From Aurantiochytrium sp. KH105 (taxonomy: Eukaryota; Sar; Bigyra; Thraustochytrida; Thraustochytriidae): DNA of 64,000 nucleotides. The position numbers were made by a program, and so were the translations under genes. Under the pieces are notes generated by a model. That model made no database searches. It was not told the origin of the DNA and was given only the letters and a program-made list of their open reading frames with translations. Of this stretch, positions 1-9,219 are shown one piece after another. The stretch lies in contig BGKB01000159.1 in assembly GCA_003116975.1 (NCBI GenBank), forward strand, positions 1-64,000, written 5' to 3'. Every line of letters begins with the position of its first letter. The first letter of the stretch is position 1.

Positions 1-218
1 CTATAGGCCTACTGCAGTATACTCTACTATGGTGGAAGCAAGCCAGGTGAAAGAAAGCCTTTGCTCGCCAATGGTCGACTTGGGCCACGGTTGTGAACTT
101 CCCGTACGAACAAAGCGAGATGTCTCGTGCACACTGACATGTGAAGCACCTTGATAACAGTAATAAATTCATTACGTCATTCATACACTCATTCAATCAT
201 CGTTCGGCCCAAGCAAGC

Positions 219-1955
219 CTATCTCGCGTCGAGCGACGCGTGTAGAAACCGGGTTGTCACGTCACAGATGATATTAAAATCAGACGGCCAGGCGCTTGTC
301 GGCCAACCAACATGGCCGCCTTCGGAAGTGAGCAGGTAAACCACGTTTGGATTGTCAAAGCGATACTCGCGCGTCTCGACGCCAATTAAGTCTGGATGGT
401 GCAGCGGATCATCGCTTGCGGCAAAGAGCAACAGGGGTACACGAATGTTGCGGCGATACTCGACGCCTTCTTGAGCGGCCTTCCAACCTGTAAAAGCTGC
501 CGCGTCGAGCGCCCGAGCGGGAGGCGGCAAGATTGAGAAAAAGTTGGTAAAGAGGTCTGTGTATGTACGGCTTGCAGCGACAGTGTCCAGATTCAGCCCT
601 GCGCCTTCGAAATCATGCCCATATCGGGCCACCACTTCGCCCAGGATTTCCGACACGATAAGTGGTTGGTATACTGCCTCGTAGCGCGCCCAGTGCAGCA
701 TGTCGCACTTGAAGCCGCCGCTCACAGCGACGCAGCCCGCAACCGATGCGGGTATTTCGTCTGCATGGCGCCCCAGCACATTGCATAACGCGATGGCACC
801 CATGGAGATGCCTGCGAGCAAGATGGGACGTTGCGGTTCCACTTCGTGCAAAAGCGCCATCGTGTCCAGCACGTCACCGGTGTCGGCTGGATTGAACAAT
901 TGCCCAACGGAAGGGACATCCAGAGAGCTCCCAAGGCCACGTGCCAAGAGTACGCATGCAGTCCATCCACGCGACGTGCATGCAGCAACAAGATCGCGCA
1001 TATAAGGTGCATTCGAGTCGCCTCCGACGCCTGCCATGAGAAGAACCACGGGCCGGGAGTCCTCATTGCCATTTACATCGCCCTCGTCTTGGATCGACAA
1101 AACCCGCTCAGGATCAGGGAAAGCCATGTCAAGCGTCACCCGATGCGGATCATGGGACGAATGTCGAGACACGAAGCTAAAGCGAGTGTACATCAAAGGT
1201 TTCGGTCTGTATGAGATAGTCGGGACTACAGTGCGCAAGTCGCCCTGAAGCATCCAGCTGGGCGCACGATAGCCTAGGTAAGCAGCAAAACTCTCGCAGT
1301 GATGCAGTATTTTCGTCATGCGCCGTTGCGCAGAGCTGCCACCAAAGTTCTTGGCACGGTACAGCCCGGGCTGCGTCTGATTTGCACCATGGCCAAGCCA
1401 ATCAAGTCGGTGCACGGGGTCTGCCGCAATCCACCGCAGCTCATTGAAGATCGTCACATCGAGCAACACAATCCATTGCAGGGCGTGCCAGCGGCTTCTT
1501 CCCTCGAGAATCTTTCGCCAGCGCCGTACAAGAGTACCCAAGACGAACACGGATGCTCCGGCAAGCCAATACGGCCTCAGCGCCGTGAACAACACTCGAG
1601 GCAAAGCCTGAAGTTTCCGCATCCCGAGCCAAAGTCGCGCCCAGGCCAGCGCCGCGCGACGCTCAAGGCTCAGCCGCGGACGTGGTGCTTCCTGAGACGA
1701 GCTGGTCACATGGTTAATGGCCTCGGCCTGGACGTTGTCCTCGTGGTCCTCGTTTGCAGGCGTCTTGGCCTTGTCTCCAACGCCTTTGCCATCGTGCACG
1801 CCTACAAACCGTGCGCCGTGCAGGGCGAGCGCGAGCGTCCACGCGTCGCGTGCTGAGGTCATCCTGTCCGGTCTTTGGTTTGGATGCGCACGCATACCCC
1901 GGGCTGGGTCACTCAACAGCACCTTCACCTTGCCGGATGAAGTCGCAGCACTCAC
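219..1955 (-). CDS. ABHD1/3-like (EMB8 family) alpha/beta hydrolase, membrane-anchored
   Basis: A 578-residue protein. The C-terminal half carries an alpha/beta-hydrolase core of the EMB8/ABHD1-ABHD3 type: an oxyanion-loop stretch PVVLLMAGVGGDSN (about 302-315), the nucleophile elbow GISMG with Ser384, an acid candidate in AASDDP (Asp515/516), and His548 in GGHVGW. A hydrophobic segment near 128-146 (PYWLAGASVFVLGTLV) resembles the single membrane anchor of ABHD3-type enzymes. Known members are phospholipases or acyl-ester hydrolases on internal membranes; the substrate here is unknown. The first 110 residues are low-complexity and poorly conserved in look, so translation could start at a later Met (for example Met112, just before the anchor). 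The gene is tandem with the TTLL9-like gene, with 80 bases between the frames. The family call is firm; the exact start is not. Confidence 0.85.
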   Translation of the reverse strand: MSAATSSGKVKVLLSDPARGMRAHPNQRPDRMTSARDAWTLALALHGARFVGVHDGKGVGDKAKTPANEDHEDNVQAEAINHVTSSSQEAPRPRLSLERRAALAWARLWLGMRKLQALPRVLFTALRPYWLAGASVFVLGTLVRRWRKILEGRSRWHALQWIVLLDVTIFNELRWIAADPVHRLDWLGHGANQTQPGLYRAKNFGGSSAQRRMTKILHHCESFAAYLGYRAPSWMLQGDLRTVVPTISYRPKPLMYTRFSFVSRHSSHDPHRVTLDMAFPDPERVLSIQDEGDVNGNEDSRPVVLLMAGVGGDSNAPYMRDLVAACTSRGWTACVLLARGLGSSLDVPSVGQLFNPADTGDVLDTMALLHEVEPQRPILLAGISMGAIALCNVLGRHADEIPASVAGCVAVSGGFKCDMLHWARYEAVYQPLIVSEILGEVVARYGHDFEGAGLNLDTVAASRTYTDLFTNFFSILPPPARALDAAAFTGWKAAQEGVEYRRNIRVPLLLFAASDDPLHHPDLIGVETREYRFDNPNVVYLLTSEGGHVGWPTSAWPSDFNIICDVTTRFLHASLDAR

Positions 1956-2035
1956 TCAGGCTGAGCCAGAATCTGAGTGGTGGCAGGTGGCGCGCTTTGT
2001 TCACAGCCAATAGTCCCTTTCGTTTTTGCTCTTGT

Positions 2036-3490
2036 TTACGGTGTCTCGCTACCGAGAGTGGACACGTAGCCCGCTTCGACGCGACGTTTGCGACCACGGC
2101 CCTCGTTAGCGGCGTCAAACATGAGGTCAAAGCCGCCAATCCGCGTCTCTTCACCTGTACGGCGACCTTCCATGTCCACGATGTCGAACATGTCGTTGAG
2201 CAAACGAAACTTTAAACTAAAGTCTTCGTCCGTGTTTGCCGCAAGCGATGGCGACGCATTGACCTCGATGAGCCAAGGCTTGAGCTGGTCGTCGATCATA
2301 ATGTCGTACCCGTAGAGCTCAAAGCAGTGCTTGTCATGAATCATCACCTTTTGCACGCTCTGCAAACTGCGAAGCACAATGTCTTCAATGTCCGCAAAAA
2401 CCTGATTCGTGCGTTCAACGCCATGCCTGGACATGAGGTACAGCTTGAGGTCGCGAAGTCCCCACTTGCCTCCCGTGGCCTTGTTGTAGTTGTCTGCCGA
2501 TTTTTGCACTGCTACGTTGGTCAAATGCACATATTGATTCGCCATGTCACTCGCAAGTGACGAGTACCGCGAGTTGCTGAAGCGGGCAAAGCCGCTCCGA
2601 TGCAAATACACCTTGAGAGGCGTGAACGAGGTGACGAGCGCATAGATTCTCAAGTCAAACTTTTTGCCACCCACGAGGTACGGATTGCAAATGTAGCGTT
2701 GAACAATGTACGACTCGACGTCGGCGTTGTCAGCCTTCCAGCGCGTCTCAGATTTCCACTTGCGAATATCGTTCAAGTTTCGAAAGAGGAAGATGCCGCG
2801 GCCCTGCGATTTGCCGATAGGTTTCATGATCCAGGTCGCTGTCGTTGCGCCCGCTTTTTTAAATGTTTCCACGAAGATGGCGTACTCTCGAGGAAGTACA
2901 AAGGTGTCGGGGAAGAACTCGTACGCGTCTGCCTCCGCGCTTCCGTCTCGTTCGAGCTGGCGCTTTTGACGTTTGAGATTTTTGATGAGGAGATCTTTGC
3001 GGCACAACTCTCGATCATTGCGATAGTGATTCACGCGCTGCCATGTTTCAAAGTGAGCGTTGTCAAAGTGATCGATGATCCAGTCGCGATCAGACCAGTG
3101 AATGTCCCAATCCATGTCGGAGTCCGTTTCTTTCCACCCGCGCTTCACCATGACCTGATACACGGTATTTCTAAAGTTCGTGCGAAAGCGTATATTGCTT
3201 GGTTCCACTGTCTGCGAATCAATGCGTGCTCTTCGAGCAGGCGCGTGAAAACCTTTGGATACTCGCGTTGAGCGTACGGGGCCCTCATCGCGGGCGTCAT
3301 CGTTTCCGTCTTGTCTCTGCTGCTGCTGATGCTGTTGCGAGGAAGAGGAAGAGGAGGAGGAGGAGGAGGAGGAGGTTATCCTCGGGTGTTGCTCCTGGTC
3401 GCCCTGCATTTTCTTGCTCGCGCTCTTGAAGGCCACGACCTTTTTCCTCTCTCCCTCTCTATCTCTCTCTCTCTCTCCTTGTTCACGCAC
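2036..3490 (-). CDS. TTLL9: TTLL9-like tubulin polyglutamylase
   Basis: A 484-residue tubulin-tyrosine-ligase-like enzyme that would add glutamates to axonemal tubulin using ATP. Residues about 100-440 follow the TTLL9 pattern: RFRTNFRNTVYQVM, DWDIHWSDRDWI, HYRNDREL, KNLKRQKRQLERD, FFPDTFVLP, the ATP-grasp Lys in WIMKPIGKSQGRGIFLF (from 220), FDLRIYALVTS (278-288), VHLTNVAVQK (321-330), and the Mg/ATP-binding acidic pair in WLIEVNASPS (Glu409, Asn411). The first 65 residues hold a Ser run and a Gln run encoded by a GGA/GAG microsatellite. Met28 (position 3409) is an alternative start just before that run. TTLL9 enzymes act in cilia and flagella, so the organism probably makes a flagellated stage. 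The gene is divergent from the repeat-protein gene at 4288. Confidence 0.92.
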   Translation of the reverse strand: MREQGERERDREGERKKVVAFKSASKKMQGDQEQHPRITSSSSSSSSSSSSQQHQQQQRQDGNDDARDEGPVRSTRVSKGFHAPARRARIDSQTVEPSNIRFRTNFRNTVYQVMVKRGWKETDSDMDWDIHWSDRDWIIDHFDNAHFETWQRVNHYRNDRELCRKDLLIKNLKRQKRQLERDGSAEADAYEFFPDTFVLPREYAIFVETFKKAGATTATWIMKPIGKSQGRGIFLFRNLNDIRKWKSETRWKADNADVESYIVQRYICNPYLVGGKKFDLRIYALVTSFTPLKVYLHRSGFARFSNSRYSSLASDMANQYVHLTNVAVQKSADNYNKATGGKWGLRDLKLYLMSRHGVERTNQVFADIEDIVLRSLQSVQKVMIHDKHCFELYGYDIMIDDQLKPWLIEVNASPSLAANTDEDFSLKFRLLNDMFDIVDMEGRRTGEETRIGGFDLMFDAANEGRGRKRRVEAGYVSTLGSETP

Positions 3491-4287
3491 TGTGCCAGCG
3501 TCGTCGCTAGGACAGAGTCTGCGTGCTGCCTGTCGCCTGCCGCCTGCCGCCCTCCCGCCCTCCCGCCCTCCGCCCTCCCTTTCCTTTATGATCCCTTTGC
3601 ATCTTGGCGCGGAACTCTTGCATTCTCTACGATTGATCCGTTGCGCGTATCCTTAGACTCGGATTCCTTGACAGCGAGTGGCCGGGCCGGGCGGCCGCCG
3701 TCCCTCAGACTTGCTACCAGATAGATGGACAAATAGCGTATCGTGTCCTGCGAAACCCGGACAGGCTGAAGGAAGAAGGAAGGAAACGCCAACGCCAGGG
3801 CCCAGACGGCCCGCTGCGAGGATCGCGCCGATTGGGGAGCTCGTCGAGTCATCGCCGTCTCCACCCGTCTTATACTTTGCAAAGGACACAATACATTGTA
3901 TACTGTGGGAAAAGGTGTGTACTGAAACGAATCCACGGCGGCGTCGCGGGAAGGACCCACACCGGTACGGTCGGGCGCGGACACGGACGAAAGAGTGGGG
4001 GAGTGTGCCCGCTCAATGCACGACTGTGATGGCGAGGAAGGAGAGTCCTGGCCGTCTGCTTGATATGCCTGCGATGTTTAGGTATTGATCGATAAACTAG
4101 AGAAGAACCAGAAGAGGACTCTGCTGCAGAAGCTCCGCGGCAGACCCGAGTGAGCGCCGCGCGAGGCGCGTGGCGAGAGAGCGGGAGCGCTCGCTCGGAT
4201 CGCGCGCGTAGACGACGAGTGGCACGCGTATTGTGGAGACACAACTACGCGCAGGGAATTCTCTTCTTGCTCGCGGCGATCGCAACC
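3491..4287. promoter_or_regulatory. Divergent intergenic region between TTLL9-like and repeat-protein genes
   Basis: No convincing gene. It holds a TC dinucleotide run just inside and before the TTLL9 start (about 3447-3480), C-rich CTGCCGCC/CCCTCCCGCC tracts (3535-3575), and an open frame running into the downstream gene from 4150 that lacks protein-like character. It presumably contains both promoters and 5' UTRs; I could not identify a specific binding site. Confidence 0.4.
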
Positions 4288-5481
4288 ATGGGCAGCGGCG
4301 CGAGCACCTTTGAGGAGGCGTGTGTTGATCCTGATCACCCGTCGCTCTCCAAGAAGGAGATCCAGGAGCTCTACGACCATCTCTCCGCCGAATACACGAA
4401 AAAGGTTGACGAGCTCGTCAAAGCTTCTGCTCATGCCAAAGAGGCTGCCGAAAATAATATCGAATACATTCATGACGAGGAGTTTACCGAGGATGAGGAA
4501 GACTATGCAGTAGACGGCTCGTACGCCGAGACTGCAAACGACATGATCGAAGAAAATGGCGAGGAAAGCCCCCGAGAACCAATCTCCGCGCGCTCCCCGC
4601 TTGGGGCCGAGCGGCGGAAACTGTACACCGGCAAGGACGTCCAGAGAAAGCTCATGGAAATTGTAATCGAAGATCAACCAAGACTTTTGAACATGAAAGT
4701 CAAGGTCAACACGAAAGCCCTCGGACTGCTCGGAGACGAGAGCCTTGATGCTGGAGCGCGCAAGTACGTCGCTGACGGCACGAAAATCACGCCCAAAGTT
4801 CTGGGAAAGCTTGGATGTGCTTTCATCATGCCTGAAAAGGCTGCCAAACGACTCGGCGACGAGGACATGACTCGATCACAGCGGCTTGCCATGATGCGCG
4901 CCGAGGAAAAGGAGGCGCGAGAGCGAGCCGATGCCAAGCGCGCAGAAATTGAGCGCATTCTTGAACTGAATCCGGAGGACGACCCTCGGCTCGCGGACTT
5001 GAGCCTGAAACAGCGTGTGAGTACTAAGGCCTTTGAGAAACTCGGCGGCTCGAGCGATGAAAAGCTCATGGAAAACGTACGGAATCAGGTGACCAAGGAC
5101 ACAACGATCTCAAAGAAGACAATCCAACTTACGGGAGATGACAAGTTGCTGCCCAAGAAGATCATGGAGCGTCGCGGCTCCGAGATGCACGCCGATCAAA
5201 TCCAGGCAATGAAACGGGCCGAGGCCAAAGCAGAAAAGGATCGCCAAAAACAATCTGCAGATAACTTGAACCAGGTGCTGAGCAAGGATGCTACGGGATC
5301 TATGATGATTGTTCCGTCGGAAGTAAAGGGAAATCCCAAGCTACTTGAGATGGCGGGCGAGGCGGCCTTTCTTCCCGAAAAGGCTAACAAGGTACTGGGC
5401 GACGAAATGAGTCCCCAGCAGCGACGACGCATGCTTGACGCGGAGCGCAAGAGTGAAAGCTTCAACTCAAATAAGAGTTAG
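4288..5481 (+). CDS. Predicted N-myristoylated internal-repeat protein, function unknown
   Basis: I do not recognise this 397-residue protein. The frame is open from 4150, but the ATG at 4288 has a good context (aaccATGG) and gives MGSGAS, a match to the N-myristoylation pattern MGxxxS, so I chose it. Residues 20-110 are acidic. The rest is three diverged repeats of about 70-105 residues. Each ends in a short charged motif: RLGDEDMTRSQRLAMMRAEE (188-207), RGSEMHADQIQAMKRAEAK (298-316) and LGDEMSPQQRRRMLDAERK (371-389). Upstream of each motif are shorter shared pieces such as PRL/PKLL, KLG/LTG and LPEKA/LPKK. The composition is hydrophilic, helical and rich in Lys and Glu. A membrane-tethered scaffold is a guess from the lipidation motif. 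A broken copy of its last 240 bases lies just downstream. Confidence 0.75.
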   Translation: MGSGASTFEEACVDPDHPSLSKKEIQELYDHLSAEYTKKVDELVKASAHAKEAAENNIEYIHDEEFTEDEEDYAVDGSYAETANDMIEENGEESPREPISARSPLGAERRKLYTGKDVQRKLMEIVIEDQPRLLNMKVKVNTKALGLLGDESLDAGARKYVADGTKITPKVLGKLGCAFIMPEKAAKRLGDEDMTRSQRLAMMRAEEKEARERADAKRAEIERILELNPEDDPRLADLSLKQRVSTKAFEKLGGSSDEKLMENVRNQVTKDTTISKKTIQLTGDDKLLPKKIMERRGSEMHADQIQAMKRAEAKAEKDRQKQSADNLNQVLSKDATGSMMIVPSEVKGNPKLLEMAGEAAFLPEKANKVLGDEMSPQQRRRMLDAERKSESFNSNKS

Positions 5482-5504
5482 CCAAGGCATAAACAATCTC
5501 CGAG

Positions 5505-5745
5505 ATTTCTGAACCAAATGTTTGAGTATGGATGCAACAAAATCGAAGATGATTGTGCTGTCGGAAGTGAAGGAGCAGTGAAGGAATTTTTCAAGCTGCG
5601 AGAGACGGCGGGCGGGTGAGGCGGCCATTCTTGGTTAAAAAAGAATACGAAGGTGGTACTGTGCGACGGAAGGAGTCCCCAGCAGCGGCAACGCATACTT
5701 GAAGCGGAGCGCAAGCGTGAAAGCTTCAGCTCACACAGAAGAGTA
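5505..5745 (+). pseudogene. Degenerate tandem copy of the 3' end of the 4288-5481 gene
   Basis: Bases about 5505-5745 align with 5241-5478 of the preceding gene at an offset near 264. Shared blocks include gatgattgt..gtcggaagt (5546-5566), ggcgggcg..gaggcggcc (about 5607-5625), gtccccagcagcg (5675-5687 against 5411-5423) and gagcgcaag.gtgaaagcttca near the end. The copy has a stop in the equivalent frame after VLSEVKEQ and several length differences, so it is not a second exon in an obvious way. It looks like a decayed tandem duplication of the host gene's own tail. Confidence 0.8.
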
Positions 5746-5946
5746 AGTCAAAACTTTTCGTGGAATAGCAACTATACCCCTAGTTTTCTATCAACCAGAT
5801 ATTTCCTGTGACAATGATGAAGATGATGATGGTGATGACGAGGACAATGCGAGAAAAACCAAGACACGAGCCAGTCTGCATCTCTTTTTTTTCTTTTCTT
5901 TTTTCGCGTCTGCAACGATGCGAAACATGCAATACCTATATTCACC

Positions 5947-8900
5947 TCACATTACTTTGCGGCGACGCGCTCGCGACGCAAGCATAGGCGCGAGAACGGC
6001 TGCAGAGAGTACAAATGCGCTGAGACGAGACCAAGACAGCCACGAGGCTCCGGCGCCTGCGCTCTGCTGCTGACTGTTCGAAGCCTTGGCGAGGACAGCC
6101 TCCCAGTCCTCGTGAGGAGGCGTCTCTCGATAGAGGTACCGCTGAAAAGATGAGAGCTTCTCCAAGAGCTCCATCCCATCACGTTTGCAAAACGCGGCGC
6201 ACACTTCGAGCTGATTCTGCGCACTTGGCTCAACTGGCGCCGGTGCGTCGGCGCCATTTGCGGAACTCGAAGCTGATCGTTTCTCGTCGCTGCTATTAAG
6301 CGAGGAGAATGATCGCGACGACGAGAACGACATCAGAGAAGCCTGCGACGCGGACCCAAAGCCACCCAGACCCATAGACCCGTTCGCTAAAGGCGGCGCA
6401 ATGATACCCATGGACTGAATTGTCTTGACGGCAGCGCGCAGCTCGACGTTCGACAGGGCTTCGACCGCAGCGACCACAGGACCAAGTGAATGGACGCCAT
6501 CCTCGTGCGAAGCATGGCGGCGCGCCCAGTCTGTAACCTCTCCCCGCGCTTGGCGGAGAATGCTCTGACGCGCAATTTCAATGACTTCCTCACGAGAAAA
6601 GGTGCCTTTGTGCATCAACGAAATGACGGCATTGAGGACTGCGCAACAGGAGCTCACTGCGGGCGCAAGAAGGACGCGAAGCATGCGCAAATGGTCTTCT
6701 GAGGCCGCGTCCGTGGACACCGCGACCTGCGCAGGACTTCCGTCTTCATGCTCAGCAACGATGCGAAGCACACTTGCTTCTGCCAAGTCCGAAAGCGCCA
6801 TGCGCAGAGCAGCGGGATCCAGATCTGCACCAGGCACGTTGTTGCGCACAAGATCAGCCACAAAAGAGGCACCTCGCAGTACGCTCTCTACCCTTACGGG
6901 CGCCCCCCGTGAAATGTTGCTCGTCTTGACTTGGAGAGCGGTTGCGACAACGCAGGCTGGCGCAAGTTTGGGGAGCAGCTGGCCACACGAGTAGCGCAGG
7001 CGAAGTCGCCGCGCTGCTTCGTCCTCGAGTTTGCTTGCTGCTTGAGAGGGAGAAGAAGAAGAAGAAGACGACGACGACGACGACGAAGGAGACGAGCCTT
7101 GCGGAGCGCATTTATCCTCTTTGATATCAATCTTAAATTCTTCTTCTTCCTCGTTCGCTTCGTCTCCTTGCAGTAGCTTAACTTCTTCTTCCTCGTCGTG
7201 GTGACCACGAGCAGCAGCAGATGCTTTAACGCTTGAGACGGTCTTGGGCACTTGCTCGTTATGCGTGGAAACGGGTGCGAGAAACGGACGCAGCACCTCC
7301 TGAGCGCGTTCAATGACTGCAATGGCATTATCGTCATCTTCAAGATCCAAGTTGGGCGGCAAGCAGGCACCAGAGGCACGAGCAAGGCGGAATAGAAACG
7401 CCATGCGTCGCAGCAGACCGGTCTCGGGGTGCGCGAGGATGTCGACATCTGCAAAAGAAGACATGTGACTGCTAGCGCTCCCCTTGCTCGTAGGTTCCTC
7501 GTTGCCCTCGTGTGCAGGTGATCCAAGGAGCGCAGCGGCCACGAAAGCAACCGGGGTGAGATAGCTGACGCGCCTCTGACCAAGGATCACATGGCGGGCG
7601 ACAGCCTTGACGTAGACTTCCTCGGGGACATAGCAGACGTCCTGTTCACCGCCGTGCGCAGCCTCGACTTCGTTGATGACCTTGCGCACAGAGATGCCGT
7701 CTGCAAAGTTTACGTAGGCCTGGCCATAGTTGGATGCGCCGAAGAGGATGCCAAGGCCGGAGCGGATGGTGCCAAAGAGAGACTCCTTTTTCTTTTTGGA
7801 GCCCAGCTGCTGCGCCACGTGGCCCTCGGTTTCGAGCGTTCGCTCGTAGTCGATGCTGCTGGGCAAGAGCGTGACATCTTCAATCGAGCCTTCGCGAACG
7901 AAGCGGACGGCCATAAGGATCATCCCGAGCTTGGGCTCGCTAATCATCCCCGTGCGGCTACGTCCGCCCTCGATGAAGACCTCGACGGGAGCGCCTTCGC
8001 GCAATTTGCGCAGCAGGTAGCCGTAAAGGACCTTTTTGTAGAGATTGTCACCGCGAAACGATCGTCGCAGAAAGAAAGCGCCCGAGTAAGAGAAGAGAGG
8101 TCCGATGACGGGGATGTTGAGGTTGTCGCCCGAGGCGATGTGCGGCACGGCAAAGTTGAAGCCAAAGTGCAAGTAAGACATGAGCAGGTAATCAATGTGG
8201 CTGCGATGCGTTGGCAAGAGCATGACTGCGCTTCCCGAGCGAGCTGCGCGTTCGAGGCCTTCGCGCGCGCGACTTACACCCTCAAGGTCGACTTCGATGG
8301 CGGAAAAGATGGCCTTCCAAAGCTTGCCGAGGATCCAGCCGAGGAAACGGACCGCAGACATCCGGCAGCGGCCCTCGATGCGACTGAGGATCTCTTTCAT
8401 GCGTTTGCTGATGAGCTGCAGACTCGAGTCGAGCTCTTCCTCGTCACCAGCGCGCCCGCAGCTGCTCTCAAACCCTTCCGAGGGGCTTTGTGTCGGTTCG
8501 ATTTCTACTTTGGCATTGTACATTTGCTGGATGGAGAGCGGTGGGCCCAAGAGGCCTCCGCCCTTGTAGCGTCCGAGTGCGAACCACAGGTCGCTGGTCA
8601 GGAGAGCGGCGATGCGGCGCCACCAAGAGATGGATTCTTCGAGCGTCGGCGAGGCGTTTTCGCGCGAGGCGCGGGTTTTCCACGCCTCGTGCATGACGTC
8701 AACGACTTGAGTCTTGAGTGCGGACCCTTGCCGGAGCATCATCCTCTCTACTTTCGTGGGGCCCGGGCCTTGAAAGAAGACGTCCCGGCGGGGTCCTCGG
8801 GGGCTCGGCGGCGACACGGCCAGCATTCCTGGCGGCGTCGGCGGCGTGGCCACGCGAATCGGCGTCGACGGCGTGCTCGCGCTGTCGGCGTCCGTCGTGC

Positions 8901-9219
8901 CTGCCGCCTCTTCCTCCTCCTCCTCCTCCGCATCGACCCGTACCGCCACCTCTTCTTCGTTCCCGATCTCCTTGGCGCGCGGCGTCGCCTTGTCCGCCTT
9001 TCCCTCGCCGTCCATCTCCTCCGGGCTCGTCGTCCCCGTCCTCGTCGTCCTCGTGGTCCTCGTCGCCGTCGCCGCGCTCAGGTCTCCTCCTCCGGCCCCG
9101 CCCTCGGCCGCGCGCTTCTCCATCTCCTGCTGCCGCCGCCGCTGCCGCTGCCGCTGCTGCCGCGGCGCGCCGCGCGCGAGCGGCTCGGGCGCCACGGCCT
9201 CCTGCGCGCCGGGCGTCAT
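5947..9219 (-). CDS. Glycerol-3-phosphate / DHAP acyltransferase (PlsB-GPAT-GNPAT type)
   Basis: A 1,090-residue acyltransferase that would catalyse the first acylation of glycerol-3-phosphate (or dihydroxyacetone phosphate) in glycerolipid synthesis. The LPLAT motifs stand in order: HRSHID (catalytic His338 and Asp343), GAFFLRRSF (380-388), FIEGGRSRTG (415-424) and PKLGMI (429-434). This spacing and wording match the mitochondrial GPAT/GNPAT/PlsB branch rather than the small AGPAT branch. Residues 1-150 are low-complexity (Arg/Gln, Thr, Glu). A region around 650-780 is also acidic and Ser-rich. The long C-terminal part ends in a hydrophobic stretch (about SRLSAFVLSAAVLAPML) followed by a basic tail, a likely tail anchor. 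It is longer than usual GPATs (about 800-830 residues), mainly through these linkers. Whether G3P or DHAP is the acceptor cannot be decided here. Confidence 0.9.
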   Translation of the reverse strand: MTPGAQEAVAPEPLARGAPRQQRQRQRRRQQEMEKRAAEGGAGGGDLSAATATRTTRTTRTGTTSPEEMDGEGKADKATPRAKEIGNEEEVAVRVDAEEEEEEEAAGTTDADSASTPSTPIRVATPPTPPGMLAVSPPSPRGPRRDVFFQGPGPTKVERMMLRQGSALKTQVVDVMHEAWKTRASRENASPTLEESISWWRRIAALLTSDLWFALGRYKGGGLLGPPLSIQQMYNAKVEIEPTQSPSEGFESSCGRAGDEEELDSSLQLISKRMKEILSRIEGRCRMSAVRFLGWILGKLWKAIFSAIEVDLEGVSRAREGLERAARSGSAVMLLPTHRSHIDYLLMSYLHFGFNFAVPHIASGDNLNIPVIGPLFSYSGAFFLRRSFRGDNLYKKVLYGYLLRKLREGAPVEVFIEGGRSRTGMISEPKLGMILMAVRFVREGSIEDVTLLPSSIDYERTLETEGHVAQQLGSKKKKESLFGTIRSGLGILFGASNYGQAYVNFADGISVRKVINEVEAAHGGEQDVCYVPEEVYVKAVARHVILGQRRVSYLTPVAFVAAALLGSPAHEGNEEPTSKGSASSHMSSFADVDILAHPETGLLRRMAFLFRLARASGACLPPNLDLEDDDNAIAVIERAQEVLRPFLAPVSTHNEQVPKTVSSVKASAAARGHHDEEEEVKLLQGDEANEEEEEFKIDIKEDKCAPQGSSPSSSSSSSSSSSSPSQAASKLEDEAARRLRLRYSCGQLLPKLAPACVVATALQVKTSNISRGAPVRVESVLRGASFVADLVRNNVPGADLDPAALRMALSDLAEASVLRIVAEHEDGSPAQVAVSTDAASEDHLRMLRVLLAPAVSSCCAVLNAVISLMHKGTFSREEVIEIARQSILRQARGEVTDWARRHASHEDGVHSLGPVVAAVEALSNVELRAAVKTIQSMGIIAPPLANGSMGLGGFGSASQASLMSFSSSRSFSSLNSSDEKRSASSSANGADAPAPVEPSAQNQLEVCAAFCKRDGMELLEKLSSFQRYLYRETPPHEDWEAVLAKASNSQQQSAGAGASWLSWSRLSAFVLSAAVLAPMLASRARRRKVM

